Source: Hormiphora californensis (taxonomy: Eukaryota; Ctenophora; Tentaculata; Cydippida; Pleurobrachiidae). From it: DNA of 64,000 nt. The DNA is taken from contig CM035353.1 in assembly GCA_020137815.1 (NCBI GenBank), positions 1,330,310 through 1,394,309 of the forward strand, read 5' to 3'. Below are positions 12,721 to 25,740 of this stretch, in pieces; position 1 is the first letter of the stretch, and the number at the start of each line of letters is the position of its first letter. The notes below the pieces were generated by a model that made no database searches, had not been told where the DNA came from, and was given only the letters and a program-made list of their open reading frames with translations. A program made the translations under genes and the position numbers.

Positions 12721-14655
12721 GTGGATGATGACACAGAAAAGAACATCACTTTCCTACGAGACAAACTCCAACCTATCATCAAGTACAGCCCCAATTCACC
12801 AACCTGGAAGTGGAAGAAGAATCACAGGAAAGAGGAATTGAACAGCTACAAGGAGACAGTCAAACGACCTGAAATTACCATCCTTCCCACTGACAAAACT
12901 GGTAAAATCTGTGTGATGGACAGCGATGTTGTGGACTCCAAAATGACAGAACACCTGTCTAATGGCTGGGAACGCCTGTCAACGAAAGGAGACCCCTCAG
13001 CAAAGTACGAGAAGGAGGCTAACACTCTACTACATTCCTGCCTTAAAGATGCTGGTATCGTCGACAGTCATGTCATGAAACGACTAACAGCTAGACACAG
13101 TAAAGCCCCTCCTTTATACCCCCTCGCCAAAGATCATAAGGGCTCCTTCCCGGATTGCAAAGTTAGGGTAGTTCAACCCATCCATGGCAGTGCAATAGAG
13201 ATACTCGACCTAATCACCAGCAAGGTCCTCACCCAAGTGTTACCCCACCTCAAACACAGGGTAAAAAGTGGCGATGAGTTCATTTCCAAGTGCCTCACGA
13301 GGAACACAGTCAATGGCCAACCCTACCAAGCATCCCTAGACATTGAGTCTATGTATCCCACACTTCCAACTTGTGACAAGGCACTCACGATCATCAACCG
13401 GTACCTCCGACGCTATGACATCGACCTCCTAGGTTTCTCCCCACACCACATTACCACCATGATAAGGTTTGTTATGGATCACATCTATGCAGAGGCGGCC
13501 GGTGGCTACTACCGACAACTCACTGGGATAGGAACCGGATATCACTGTTCTGGTGCATACGCTGAGATCCTCGTTGACAACATGTACGAAAAGGCTCTCT
13601 CCCTTACACCAGCTTTGGAGCGACCCCTGACCCTGGCTTTATACGTCGATGATAGTCATAGCATGTGGAGAAAGAAAGAGCACTGTGACCAATTTGTCTC
13701 TAACCTTAACAACATCTGGCCATCAGTACGGTTCACGAGAGAAGAACCCTCCCCCGGAAAGCAGACTGGATCTACTGAGCTGAGTTTCCTCGACATCCTA
13801 GTCCGCACAGTTGTATTACCAACTTCAACCTATTACGGACTTGAGTGGGAGCTCTTCCAAAAAGCTACTCACAGCGGGAGATACCTTCACTACGACTCAC
13901 ATTGTGAGCAGACTATCAAGCTCAACATTGTGAGAACGGAATCCAGGCGTGTTCTCAACCGATGCTCGACCAGGGAACTAGCATACCCCCACCTAGAAAG
14001 GTTAAGAATTAATCTGGCGGATTCTGGATACCCCTGGACAACCATCAGCAACATCATCGCTACTGAGCTCAACAAAATCCCTACACCCCGACCTTCCAAC
14101 CATTCTAAGGAAGCGGACTTCCTCCTAAAAGTTCCCTACACCAACGAGGCTGCACTAAGGAAGATCAGGAATGTCGTAAAGAAATGCTCACTGCCCATCA
14201 GAATCACCACAACCTCGGGTAGCAAAGTAGAGTCTCTTGTAAAACGAGATCTTATAAAAAACTCTGCTAGGGAATGTGATTGTGTTATTCATCAACACGA
14301 AGTCCCATGTGACTGGCCACACGTGGTATACAGGACAACATGCATGGAGTGTGACAAGGGATACATAGGTGCAACGTCACGTCCACTAAAAGACAGACTC
14401 GGCGAGCATGAAGCCTCCGTGAGACTTGGTACTAATACCTCTGCCCTGGGAGAGCATTGTCTTAATACCCACCCGGAGCTGGCCACGGGGATCACAGGCA
14501 GAAGAGACTGGACCTCCTTCTTTGGCCTCTTCAAGGTCGATATCATTCGGAAATCCAGAGACACACTTGGCACCTTTTTAGCAGAAAGCCAAGAAATCAC
14601 CAGAGGAAAACCGGAGTTAAACAGGAAAGAGGAGCTCAATGGATTTATCCACTAG
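12721..14655 (+). CDS. Penelope-like element: reverse transcriptase plus GIY-YIG endonuclease
   Basis: A 644-codon open frame; the first codon given is GTG, and the frame is open further upstream to about 12620 (…HRGIKPPRRVDDD), so the true start is uncertain. Domains in order: N-terminal RT region (about 1-190); RT motif A, SLDIESMYPTLP, about 205-216; catalytic YVDD in LALYVDDS, about 305; thumb region; then a C-terminal GIY-YIG nuclease (HVVYRTTCMECDKGYIG followed by TSRPLKDRLGEHE, about 540-590). This domain order defines Penelope-like elements, which prime reverse transcription at nuclease-cut target DNA. The frame is intact and the element sits in an intron of the plus-strand exon chain. 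The copy could be recent, since it matches its inverted partner so closely. Confidence 0.92.
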   Translation: MDDDTEKNITFLRDKLQPIIKYSPNSPTWKWKKNHRKEELNSYKETVKRPEITILPTDKTGKICVMDSDVVDSKMTEHLSNGWERLSTKGDPSAKYEKEANTLLHSCLKDAGIVDSHVMKRLTARHSKAPPLYPLAKDHKGSFPDCKVRVVQPIHGSAIEILDLITSKVLTQVLPHLKHRVKSGDEFISKCLTRNTVNGQPYQASLDIESMYPTLPTCDKALTIINRYLRRYDIDLLGFSPHHITTMIRFVMDHIYAEAAGGYYRQLTGIGTGYHCSGAYAEILVDNMYEKALSLTPALERPLTLALYVDDSHSMWRKKEHCDQFVSNLNNIWPSVRFTREEPSPGKQTGSTELSFLDILVRTVVLPTSTYYGLEWELFQKATHSGRYLHYDSHCEQTIKLNIVRTESRRVLNRCSTRELAYPHLERLRINLADSGYPWTTISNIIATELNKIPTPRPSNHSKEADFLLKVPYTNEAALRKIRNVVKKCSLPIRITTTSGSKVESLVKRDLIKNSARECDCVIHQHEVPCDWPHVVYRTTCMECDKGYIGATSRPLKDRLGEHEASVRLGTNTSALGEHCLNTHPELATGITGRRDWTSFFGLFKVDIIRKSRDTLGTFLAESQEITRGKPELNRKEELNGFIH

Positions 14656-14729
14656 ACACTGTCTGATTTTCTGAAGGAGCACGATGTGGATTTCTTCTTT
14701 GATTCTTTTATTTGTTGTTTTCCAATTTC

Positions 14730-14756
14730 TTGATAAAGGATATTAAATCCGAAACG
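14730..14756 (+). ncRNA. Hammerhead-like motif, degenerate (plus copy)
   Basis: Seen: TTGATAA, hairpin GGAT-ATTAA-ATCC, then GAAACG, 75 bases after the Penelope stop codon. Known: Penelope-like elements often carry small type I hammerhead ribozymes with core CUGAUGA-stem II-GAAA. Here two core bases differ (C3 to U, G8 to A), which should weaken or abolish cleavage. Stems I and III are not established. The call rests on the core pattern and its position. Confidence 0.35.
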
Positions 14757-15009
14757 TTGAATCATCTTGTCTTTGCTGTTTACAACATACACTCTCAATA
14801 TCAAGGATGAGACCTACTAAACCTAAATTCTAGATATTATCTATATTCTAGATATAATCTAAATATTCCATTTAGTAGATAGATATTATCTTAATATTCC
14901 ATTCAGTAGATAGATATCGTCTAAATATGCCATTATTATCTAGATATTATCTAGATATGCCATGCATATTGAAAAATATAATAGATAACCCCCCCCCCCC
15001 CCTCTTTAG

Positions 15010-15067
15010 GACAATATCAGACAGAGATTCAGAGTATTCAGCCGAGGTACCGGGCCTAATCTCCAAG
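15010..15067 (+). CDS. Candidate internal exon (58 bases)
   Basis: The acceptor is a C-run followed by CTCTTTAG (ends 15009) and the donor is AAG|GTAAGC (15068). The phase-2 junction with exon 10313-10425 gives an Arg codon and an open frame (TISDRDSEYSAEVPGLISK) ending at phase 0. The neat fit of phase and strong splice signals support a real exon of the same gene. A fragment of the hAT-type MITE (about 15074-15103) lies only a few bases inside the following intron. Confidence 0.6.
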
Positions 15068-15073
15068 GTAAGC

Positions 15074-15103
15074 AACCAATCAGAACTCGTTATTTAGTCA
15101 GCC
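15074..15103 (+). mobile_element. hAT-type MITE fragment
   Basis: A 30-base match (CAACCAATCAGAACTCGTTA then TTTAG) to the interior of the 109-bp MITE family. No ends are present. It lies 7 bases past a splice donor. Confidence 0.55.
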
Positions 15104-15447
15104 CCTATTTTTATTATCCCCCATGTATCCTCCCATGTATGGCTCCCATGTATCCCCCCATGTACTGCATCCCCCATGTACGACTCCCATGTATGGCTCC
15201 CATGTGTCCCCATACTATTGTCCATTGTGTTCTTATCTCAATTCTGTTCCGTAATTTTACACTGTCCCGTAATTTTACACTGTTATGTAACCTCTGAGTT
15301 TTGATTTTGTGTTTAATTTCAGCATATATATATATATATTGGGGCATAATCATATTATATAATTTTTCTACACCCACACATAGCTGTGAGGCACACACAC
15401 AGCCACAATCCCTAAGACTCAGCTCATAGATTGACTTATGAAATGTA

Positions 15448-16321
15448 CCGTGTGCGGCAAAAAAAATGCCCCCCCTAGACCACCATAGTTGCCGATGTGG
15501 TGGAGAGCTGTAACTTGGCAGGGTTGCTCCACTATGTCTATCTTGATCCTGACAGAAAAATCAGAGCTCTAGCTCAAAATTCATTTTTTTTGATAGGAAT
15601 GAACATTGTCATTCATTCCAAGAAAAAAATATTTTCGGTCCAGAATTCAAGCAATTATCTTTGGCCATCGATTAGCTTTCCAATGTGACCAAGATCATCT
15701 AAATTGGGCAACCACAAGAGACACAGTGTCATGTTTCTTAAAGTTAGTCAGGTCATGTGATCTTCACCGAATCGTTGATTATCCGGGATTGCTAATCGAG
15801 CCAATGGGCAGAGGAATCTCGTATCACGGCCGCTAATGAGGTATGTGTACCAATACAGGGTAATGTGATTCGAGGAAAGAGGACATTTATCAAAGAGCTA
15901 CAGATCTCATGACCAATCAGCATCGTCATCCCTCATTAGTAGCCGTGATACGTGATTCTCTACCACTTAGACCGATTCGTAATACTGAACACTCAACGAT
16001 TCGGTGAAGATCACATGACCTGACTAACTTTAAGAAACATGACACTGTGTCTCTTGTGGTTGCCCAATTTAGATGATCTTGGTCACATTGGAAAGCTAAT
16101 CGATGGCCAAAGATAATTGCTTGAATTCTGGACCGAAAATATTTTTTTCTTGGAATGAATGACAATGTTCATTCCTATCAAAAAAATGAATTTTGAGCTA
16201 GAGCTCTGATTTTTCTGTCAGGATCAAGATAGACATAGTGGAGCAACCCTGCCAAGTTACAGCTCTCCACCACATCGGCAACTATGGTGGTCTAGGGGGG
16301 GCATTTTTTTGCCGCACACGG
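15448..16321. mobile_element. Tc1/mariner-type fold-back element without transposase
   Basis: An 874-bp element bounded by TA dinucleotides (15446-15447 and 16322-16323). Ends are CCGTGTGCGGCAAAAAAAAT and its complement. The arms (about 15448-15838 and 15930-16321) pair closely over about 330 bases, then diverge toward a short centre, with a matching CTCATTAG-type patch again near the middle. The same termini occur at 25669-27826, and a single damaged arm is at 53560-53895. The two identical open frames read from the arms are reverse complements and not a gene. Confidence 0.8.
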
Positions 16322-16598
16322 TATATATGCGGGGGGTCAAATTACACCTCTCGCGGGGAATTTCATTTCCCTCAACCACCCATGCTGTGTTTACTAGGTG
16401 TGTCTTGGACTCAGATCATCCATAATCCCTCTCTATAATCCCTCTCTATATAATATCTCAATCACTCTATTTCTGCTTCTCTATTCCATCTCTTTCTCTC
16501 CGGCCGTCTCATCGTCTCAGTATTAGAACATCTGTTGAGAGCTCTGTGTTTATAGTTAGTCATTCGCCACCCCCCCCCCCTTTTTACAATACTCATCA

Positions 16599-16745
16599 TT
16601 TTACCACACTATATTGCGCCACACACTTTATACCGCCCATTTTACCACACTATATTGCGTCACACTTTATGCCGCCCATTTTACCACACTATATTGCGCC
16701 ACACACTTTATACCGCCCATTTTACCACACTATAATATTGCACAG
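16599..16745 (+). repeat. 39-41-bp minisatellite abutting a splice acceptor
   Basis: Four units start at TTTTACCACACTATA (16599, 16640, 16679, 16720). The last unit changes from ATTGCGCCACAC to ATATTGCACAG and provides the acceptor AG of exon 16746. The open frames across it are artefacts. Confidence 0.85.
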
Positions 16746-16856
16746 CGGTCGTGCAAGTCTAGGAAAGGTCTAGCGGGTCACTTTCGAACAATGGGCCAGT
16801 ACGGTGCTGCTCCTGACCACAACACCACCCCCGATGGGGATCAGACCCTGGAGAAG
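16746..16856 (+). CDS. Candidate internal exon (111 bases, 37 codons)
   Basis: The acceptor is ATATTGCACAG, formed by the last unit of the adjoining minisatellite; the donor is GAGAAG|GTAGTG. The exon is phase 0 on both sides and continues the frame of exon 15010-15067. The peptide begins RSCKSRKGLAGHFRTMGQYG and ends TPDGDQTLEK. No domain is recognised. The next confident exon is not resolved because about 3 kb of poor-quality sequence follows. Confidence 0.55.
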
Positions 16857-17384
16857 GTAGTGATCTGTGTCCTCGCAGGCTGATATAGACATGTCACACA
16901 TAGCATATCAGTATAGCTGATCGAGCAGCGGTATTCGTATTATATTTGTTGTCTATATATATGTAGCTTTTTTGTTGCAACAAACAAATGTATTTGTTTC
17001 ACGACATTACTAAATTTGTTGAACTTTTTATATTTCAAAGCTCTTACCTTTTAGCTATCTCTGATCTATTTTCGCGTCATGTAGGCTGAAGGCTCACTAT
17101 TCACTAAGTAGGCTCACTAAGCTTCTTCGTGTACCTTTTAAAACTTGCATTTATATTGAGCTGTGTCAGAGAAATTTAGCTGTCAATGTCAAATGTTACT
17201 ATCTTCTTGTTCATTCTCAATTCTGAGATCTTTTAATCTGAGATCTATTAATCTGAGATCTATAATCTTTAATCGAATATAACGCAGTTATCGTTTTCTT
17301 TGAGACTTATTAGTAACTAACTAAAGTATTATTACATTTATCTGTTATACTACTAAATAGTTTATACAACCCATAAATATACTA

Positions 17385-20280
17385 ACGACAGGGCGCCCCC
17401 CTTAGTTTATTTGGGTCCAGGAACCCCCAAAAAAACCGTAAAACCCCAAAAAAAATTTTAATCAGGACTTTTATAGTCGGGGGACGTACCCCTTTTCGGC
17501 GTTCCTGATGGCTTAGGGTAAAATTGGGGAACTTTAAAAAGGGAACTTAAAATGGATTTAATGAGATTGAATTTGGTTCCCCTTTCCCTCTTACCCTTTT
17601 TTATTTTCCTTTTTTTAAAAACGGGTGCTTTTAAAATTTTGAAATATATATGATCAGTTTTTCCTTTTCCTCTTTTTCCCCTTTTTCTTCTCTCTCTCTC
17701 CCCCAGACTTTGGAGTTTTTTGGCCCTTCTTTTTGTCTTGACTAAACTCCCTTAAAGTCCTCACCAGGACCTCTAAAATTTGGGGGGGTTCACAAATTTT
17801 TCCTTTTTGTTTAAAACCGGGGGTTACTCTTCCCCCTTTCTTTCCTTTTCTCTTTTCCTTTTCTTGTTTTTTATTCCCTTCCTTTTTTTTCCCTTTCTCT
17901 TTCTTGGCCCCCCCCTTCACCCTCTTTCTGTCCCCTTTTTTTTCCCCCCCCCCCCTTTCCCCTTTTTCTCCCCTCGTTCTCCTTTTTTCCCGGGGGCCCC
18001 CTCTTTCTAAAAATTTTCCCCAAACCCCAAACCGTTTCCCTACATTTTTTAAATTTTGTCAATTAGGCCTTTTAAAAATCGCCCCAAGGGGGGGTAACAA
18101 AAGATAGAGAACTATCTTTCCTCCCCCTTTCCCTCAATCTCTCTTTTCCTCTACCCTCTGTGACAAACTAGAATGATAATTATATTGATTTTGAGATGCA
18201 GGCAATTTGTTTTTAAAATTACTTTCCAACAAATTAAAAAATATGTTCCCCCCCCACGCCCAAAACCCTAGTAATTCAGTGAACCCAGGTAATTGCCCAA
18301 TTTTTTGGAGTGATACTGAATTTCAGATATTCAGATATTTTGAATTTTGGGGGGGGAGCTGGGAAAGAATTTATCTTACATGGTCTGATCTGTTTGTGTG
18401 TTGTGGTGGGGGTGGTGTGTGATGGGGGGGGGGGGGGGGGGGGGGGGGTAAGTAGCATTCATTTATATTCTATTCTAAGTGAGGAGGAGAAAGGGGGGAA
18501 GAAAAACCAAAACGGTTTCCCCCATTAAAATACAAAGGGGTCCTACCCCAAAAAAAAACCCCCTTTTACTGAAAATGACCGATTTGTTTTTTAAACAAAC
18601 ACTGCGGAGGATGTTGCAAATTTTAAAATTTCACCCAAAATTGGGGGGTGGGGGGTGTTTTCCGGTTTTGGGCCCTTTAGTTTTCAAACAGAAGCTTCTG
18701 GGATTTATTGGGTAGTTTTCTATAGTAGAAGCTTACTTTGTAGAATTTTCTTCCCTTTTTATAAAACTTTTCGCACCATTATTATAGCTTGCGCGTTCAG
18801 TTTCAATTTTAGTTTTCTTTTACTTTTTTTTTTGCTTTTTGGGGATCCAATTGTTTCTGTTAAATGCAAGTAATTGGGGTTTGTTTAATGGATAAAAAAA
18901 AAAACCCAAAAAAAAGGGGGAAAAAAACAAATGGGGAAAAAAAAAAAGGGCGGGGGCCCCAAAAGGAAAGCCCCATGGGAGAGCGGGGAGAGAGAGAGAG
19001 AGGAGGGGACCCTAGGGAAAAAGAGCCTCGTTTTTCCGCCAACCTTTTCCCCCCTTTGCTTTTCCCTTGAAAACCCCAAAAAAGACCTGTCAGTAAAAAA
19101 AAGTGGCAAAAATTAGAGGGGGCCCCCATTTCAATACTTCCCCCGGTGATCTGGAAGGGAATAATTTCAAAAATTTTTGGGGGGGACCTTGCCCCCCCTC
19201 CCCATTTTTTATATGATTTCCCCGGGAAAGGGCCCTTTTATATAGGGGTCCTATTGCATTACCCGTCAACCGTTTAGTTCAAAAAATGTTTTTACTTCAT
19301 ATTTTTTTTTGTGGCTAATCGCATCAATTCCAATTTTTATTTTTGGAATGCCCGTTTTAAGCTCATTGGGGCATTTTTTCTTTCGATTCTCTCTCTTTCT
19401 CTCTTTTTTTCCAACTCTTCTCCCTCCTCTCTCTCTCTTCCCTCTTCTTTTCCCCTTTCTCCTCCTCTCGTCTCTTTTCCCTTTCCCCTTTTTATCTCTC
19501 TTTCTCCTTCCCCTATTGATTTGTCGGGGATTTGTCACACCCCAATATTGTTGTCGGATTCCAAGCTCTACCTTTATTTCTCCACCCCTCTTAGAAAACC
19601 CGGTTTTTGACACAGCGAACACAGACAAAAAAACAACACACCCCAGACACAAAATAAAGGGGCTTCCAAACTTCCAAGGGCCGTCTTCCCCACAAATTTT
19701 ATCAATGGGTTGCGTGGCTAGACTGTGTTTCGGGCGCCCCAAAATCCAAATGTAAAAGGGGGGGTTAGTAGAAAAATAAAAAAAAGTTGGATATTATCGG
19801 GGGGTCCCCCCCCCCCCCACGGGATTTGGGACCCATCCATTTTTGGGTACTATTTGAACCATGCCAGCACCACCAGAAGAGAGGGGCGCGACGTGCCCAG
19901 CAGACCCGCTCCCGGAGGGGGAACACCCCCAAGAAGGGCAGAGGTTTTTAAAATTCCCCGAAACACCGGTTTTTGACCCGATAAAAAAAAACCCAAAACA
20001 GGCCCCCTTCCCCTGAAAACTCGGTTTAAATACCAGATTTTCACTCGGGAAAAAAGGCCCCTTCCCTGAAAAAAACTCGGTTTTTTTAGCACCCCGTATC
20101 CCCTCGGGAAAAAGGCCCAATTCCCGTTTATCAAGGGGGAAGGGCAAAAAAAAAGAAGGAAACAGCACTTTAGGTTTAAAATTTGGGGCAGATCAGAAAA
20201 GGGAAAGGGGCTGACTGAGAGTGAGTGGGTTTTTTGGAAAAACCCCTTTTTTCCCCAAAATTTTTTGTAAAAGTACAATA
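17385..20280. other. Low-quality or heavily degraded sequence
   Basis: The texture changes abruptly: homopolymers of 4-10 bases at nearly every step, and very long runs such as about 27 G at 18422-18448. Polypyrimidine blocks occur at 17675-18010 and 19380-19510. No gene can be supported, and open frames here (Lys/Gly- or Phe/Pro-rich) are not credible. It probably represents unpolished read sequence filling a gap; true low-complexity decay is the alternative. Confidence 0.6.
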
Positions 20281-20286
20281 AAACAG

Positions 20287-20346
20287 CCATCCAGCTTCAT
20301 TTCTAATCGTGGCGATACCCCCGCTACGGATGTGGATTTCTATCCG
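20287..20346 (+). CDS. Possible 60-base exon
   Basis: An AAACAG acceptor (ends 20286) and a CCG|GTACCA donor would define 20 codons (PSSFISNRGDTPATDVDFYP), phase 0 on both sides, compatible with exon 16746-16856. The donor is weak and the acceptor lacks a good pyrimidine tract, and upstream sequence is unreliable. Confidence 0.25.
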
Positions 20347-21432
20347 GTACCACCAAATTTAGAGCACGTGACAGACTATTTGGGACATGGCATGGTAACA
20401 ACTGGTTTAGGAGTTGATCCGAGGTTTGGCTCCACCAATCAAGAATCAATCAGTATAAACAAGGGGAAATGTGCTCAGATCAGATCTAGTCGGTCGGGTG
20501 ACATTACAACTTAGATCACATAACCTGGTGACAACTAGATCACATGACCAGATCACTTTACCTCCTGACAATTATTGTTATTATAACCGACTGTCCTCTG
20601 GGCTACCATCTACATACCAGGTGGGCCGCTCAGATGTGTTTTTGTTGCTCGCATGCACGTGACAGTATAATTATTCATGTTAGTGTAATCACATTTATCA
20701 GATCTGAGTGCACTTGCAGCACTTTCAAAGCACTCAGACCATGTTTCCTCCTGTGTGTGTAGAATATCCGTGTGTTGTGTGTCTAAATCATGAACCATTT
20801 TGTGATCTTCCCAGCTTATTCAGTTGTCTCTTACTCGGTAAGAAGAAGAAGGGAGTATACTCCCTTCTTCTTCTTATTCTCCTTATTCTTCTCCTTATAT
20901 TCAGTTGTCTCTTGTTCTTCTTCTTCTTCTTATTCTTTTCCTGCCGATGCGAGTTCCGAGAACTCAAGGTTGCTATATAGCTGAGGCGAAAATAGTCAAT
21001 CAATCAGTGGGGTCCAGCCACCACACCTTTTTATTGTATGCGAAAGCGATATTGCATTGGGCCTTCGCGGGAGAGCATCTTTATATACATGAGCTACTAG
21101 GAATTCTACTTGAATTCCTGGTAGCCGTTAGTAGAGTCTAAAGTGCTAAAAGTGCTCTAGATTTTCTAGTACGATGTCCCTTCTTATTTTGTCTCCCTCC
21201 TGTAGCAGCAGCCTGCTATAATTATAGCTCACCATGAATTCTAGGTTCATTTATTTACAAAGGGTTGCGAAATACTAGCGTCATATTAATATTACAGCAT
21301 TCTGAGTTATTAGTAGCATAAATACATGTACGTGACCGCCATGCTTTGCCTTTTCCCACAATCCATTTTCGTCGATGGTCTGCCGCGAGAGAGGTTTCAA
21401 AAGGTTCTTTAGGCATTCCATTTTAACATGTA
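20347..21432. other. Non-coding, no gene recognised
   Basis: AT-rich sequence. Two nearby TTCTTCTT-rich pyrimidine tracts flank a small palindrome (AAGAAGGGAGTATACTCCCT, about 20849). No other feature is supported. Confidence 0.4.
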
Positions 21433-22037
21433 CAGTCGGACCCCGATTTAACGGCACCCTCGGGGGAAAGGGTTTTGTCCGTTAAATCGGGGTGTCCGTT
21501 AAATCGGGGTAGAGCATATTTGGCCCATAAAACCTTATTTTTTGTCCAAAATGCTATACTTAAACACCTCTAAGTGTTAAATGCAATGTCCAGGTGTTGA
21601 TTACATGATCATTTCTGATTAGAAAAAGAAAATAATTTTTTTTAAATTCAAAAAAAATATGACAAATTTTCTAAGGTACCACGTCCGAATCGTGTTTCGA
21701 ATCGGTGCATCTTATCGCATGTCCTGCTGCTAATTAGACGGTTCGAAACGAACCGATACGTGATCCCCATCGAATCGCAATTTTGACGCTTGGTAAACTT
21801 GCGATTCGATGGCCCCATAGGGATCACACATCTGTTCGTTTCGAACCATCTAATTACCGGCAAGACTTGCAATAACATGCACCGATTCGAAGCACGATTC
21901 GGACGTGGTTGATACACCTTTGAAAAATTTTCAAAAACATTTCAAAAAAAATTCAAAAAAAAATTTCGGGGGAAATTTATCCTGCCGTTAAATCGGGGTG
22001 CCGCTAAATCGGGGGCCGTTAAATCGGGGTCCGACTG
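21433..22037. mobile_element. Pogo/Tigger-like MITE (TA target site) with a nested palindrome
   Basis: A 605-bp element flanked by TA at 21431-21432 and 22038-22039. Ends are CAGTCGGACCCCGATTTAAC and its complement, of the pogo/Tigger type. Each end carries internal repeats of GTTAAATCGGGG. The middle (about 21677-21912) is a separate imperfect palindrome with arms of about 105 bases (ACCACGTCCGAATCGTG...), perhaps another MITE inserted inside. No transposase is present. Confidence 0.75.
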
Positions 22038-24120
22038 TAATACTATTAATATGCCACCCTGGCATAAAGGTGAATTTATGACCTCCATTATAATGTACAT
22101 ATGCAGCTCACACCGGCCGTATAATAGTTGTTGCGTCTCTCTCTCTCTTACTCAACAAACCGGTATTATAGGGGCATCTCACGGCTATATCACGCGATCT
22201 TAAAGTTTCTCAGCAATATAAGTTTTATTAGAAAGATTAATAATTAATGGATTATAGGCCGTCCATTAAGCTGCAGTTCTCAGGCTTTATCATTTCTTTC
22301 AATAATAAGCGTTCGACGTTGTCCTTCTTTCTGTATATTGCCCACTTAATTGTATTAATTCTGCCGGACTTGCCTCCTTTAATTGGGCAGTTAATTGAAG
22401 AACCAATTGTGGTGCAGTTTTTTGGAAGTCTAAAGAACACGTTTCTCTCTCTCGTTGTTTCGAGAGAGAATTAGCTTTCTCTCTTTCTCTCTTTCATAAC
22501 CACTAAAGTAGCGGTAACCCAGCGCGGTTCTTCTGTGCAGCTCCCTATTTTACTCATGGCCTCTAATAGAGCTTCTATATATTTCCATGTGCAACCATGC
22601 ATGAAGAGCACATGAATTATGAATCTGCGAGTGGAAATTAGTTGTGAACTGCACATGGTCTGTGGTAATATCTAGTATGGATCAGGGAGAGTATATTATA
22701 GTCCTCTGCTCAACCATATTTGCATCGGCTGTGTACCACCATATGTACCACCACATGTACAACCAAGTACATGTACCCCATATCATCCTACTCCTCGTAA
22801 ATAGCACTATTGTATTACCTACATGGTTTTATTGCGCAAAATATTTTATTAAAATATATAAAATATATTGGCCTGCAATATTATACAATAGGGGACCTGT
22901 GGGCCGCTTCTATTGTGAAGCTCCCAGCGTCCTCCCACTCCACACTTTTATTATGCACACTACCGAGTTTGGCCTGATTGTGTAGCGATATATTACTGTG
23001 GGAGCCCCGGTGAGCGCTATAATAACAACAACCCAGCACATATATTAAATCTTGATCTCCACAACTGAGTATGTTGCTTCTGGATTGGTGCCACTAGTTC
23101 AACAACCAATCAGAACTCGTTATTTAGGTCACGTGACTGGTTATCAGCCAATCAGGGACCAGTATTTCCTGATTCGGTCGGTTCTTAGTGCCACTAGTTC
23201 TGAACAAATACGTAATCTTTTTTAGTTCCTAGTTTCTTCTCCCCCTCTCTCCGTATCTTAATTCATCACCCCTGAGTGACGTATTCTGTCGCCAGATTTA
23301 GCTCATGTAGTAGCCGGTGTGACCATTCTAAATTCGTTTTCTTTATCACTCTTTTCATATATATAATTATATTTTGCACTTCCGTCATTCCTTCTCAATG
23401 ACAAAGTGGGTATACTACTCTGTATAAATACTGGTATACTATACCTCTCCCTAGTATTTATACAGAGTTTCTTTGCCCTCATCTAGACAGCCATTACATG
23501 TTTAATACAACTGCAAGCTTTCCAGTTTCTCAACTATATTGTGTATTTTACTTGCTATGTATAACCAGTGGTTAATTTATTAACCACTTGCTGTAACCAG
23601 TGGTGGGTGGCTGGGTGGTTATTAACCACCCACCCAGCCACCCAGATCAGAACACGTGACAATTGTAGAGATGAGAGAGAGAGAATGAGATGCAGTGCAT
23701 GTACGATGATTGTACGACAAATTCAAGTCTTCTCCGCTGGTACTAGTTCTGTACTAATTTATTGCCTTTCTACCGGGCCTCTCTCTCTTCACATCTTTTT
23801 GATATACTGCACAGCTAGAAACACACACTTCAACGTATTCCATGATTGTTTCCAAAATTAATCAAAAGAAGAACGTTTTTGCGAATACTTTCTCCACGGG
23901 TGGTGTATGTGGTATGAATTGCATGTATGTCGTCACGGGTGGTATGTGTTATGAGTTGCATGTATGTGGGCGATATATGGTGCAGGGAGAATCGGGCAAG
24001 TTCATGATTGTAACAATACAATCACACATGGCTGTGATTCTCACTGGTTATACTTCAGGTTTAGTTCCTTTGTTTGTCTTGTGTTCAACCACGCGACCCA
24101 CAATATCATCGTGTTTCCGT
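22038..24120. other. Non-coding stretch with one MITE fragment
   Basis: No gene is supported. Features seen: a hAT-type MITE fragment (listed separately); inverted GGTGGGTGGCTGGGTGG/CCACCCAGCCACCC near 23603-23645; and a repeated GGTATGxxxTGxxTTGCATGTATG near 23910-23970. Confidence 0.45.
23101..23187 (+). mobile_element. hAT-type MITE, 5'-truncated copy between 13-bp direct repeats
   Basis: It matches the family from AACAACCAATCAGAACTCGT to GATTCGGTCGGTTC. The left terminus is missing. The sequence GTGCCACTAGTTC occurs immediately before it (23088-23100) and again just after (about 23190-23202), which may be a local duplication unrelated to the 8-bp duplications of intact copies. Confidence 0.7.
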
Positions 24121-24122
24121 GT

Positions 24123-25668
<1,546 letters not shown>

Positions 25669-25740
25669 CCGTGTGCGGCAAAAAAAAGGCCCCCCCTAGA
25701 CCACCATAGTTGCCGATGTGGTGGAGAGCTTTAACTTGGC

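Larger units (their letters stand above)
10487..14826. repeat. 4.3-kb near-perfect inverted repeat made by two head-to-head Penelope-like elements
   Basis: Left arm about 10487-12610 and right arm about 12711-14826 are reverse complements, with about 100 bases of single-copy spacer between. Outer ends are TTAGGTTTAGTAGGTCTCAT at left and its complement at right. By eye the arms differ at very few positions, two of which change the protein. The two elements diverge from the centre, with 5' ends facing. The spacer continues the reading frame of the plus copy (about 12620-12720) and has no counterpart in the minus copy, so the minus copy is truncated at the junction. Confidence 0.9.

Noticed and set aside
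15606-16165. Matching 76-79-residue frames on opposite strands
   Set aside because: Reverse complements from the arms of the fold-back element.
17654-20290. Several open frames of 60-158 codons
   Set aside because: Located in a homopolymer-rich low-quality tract; Lys/Gly or Phe/Pro-rich, overlapping on both strands.
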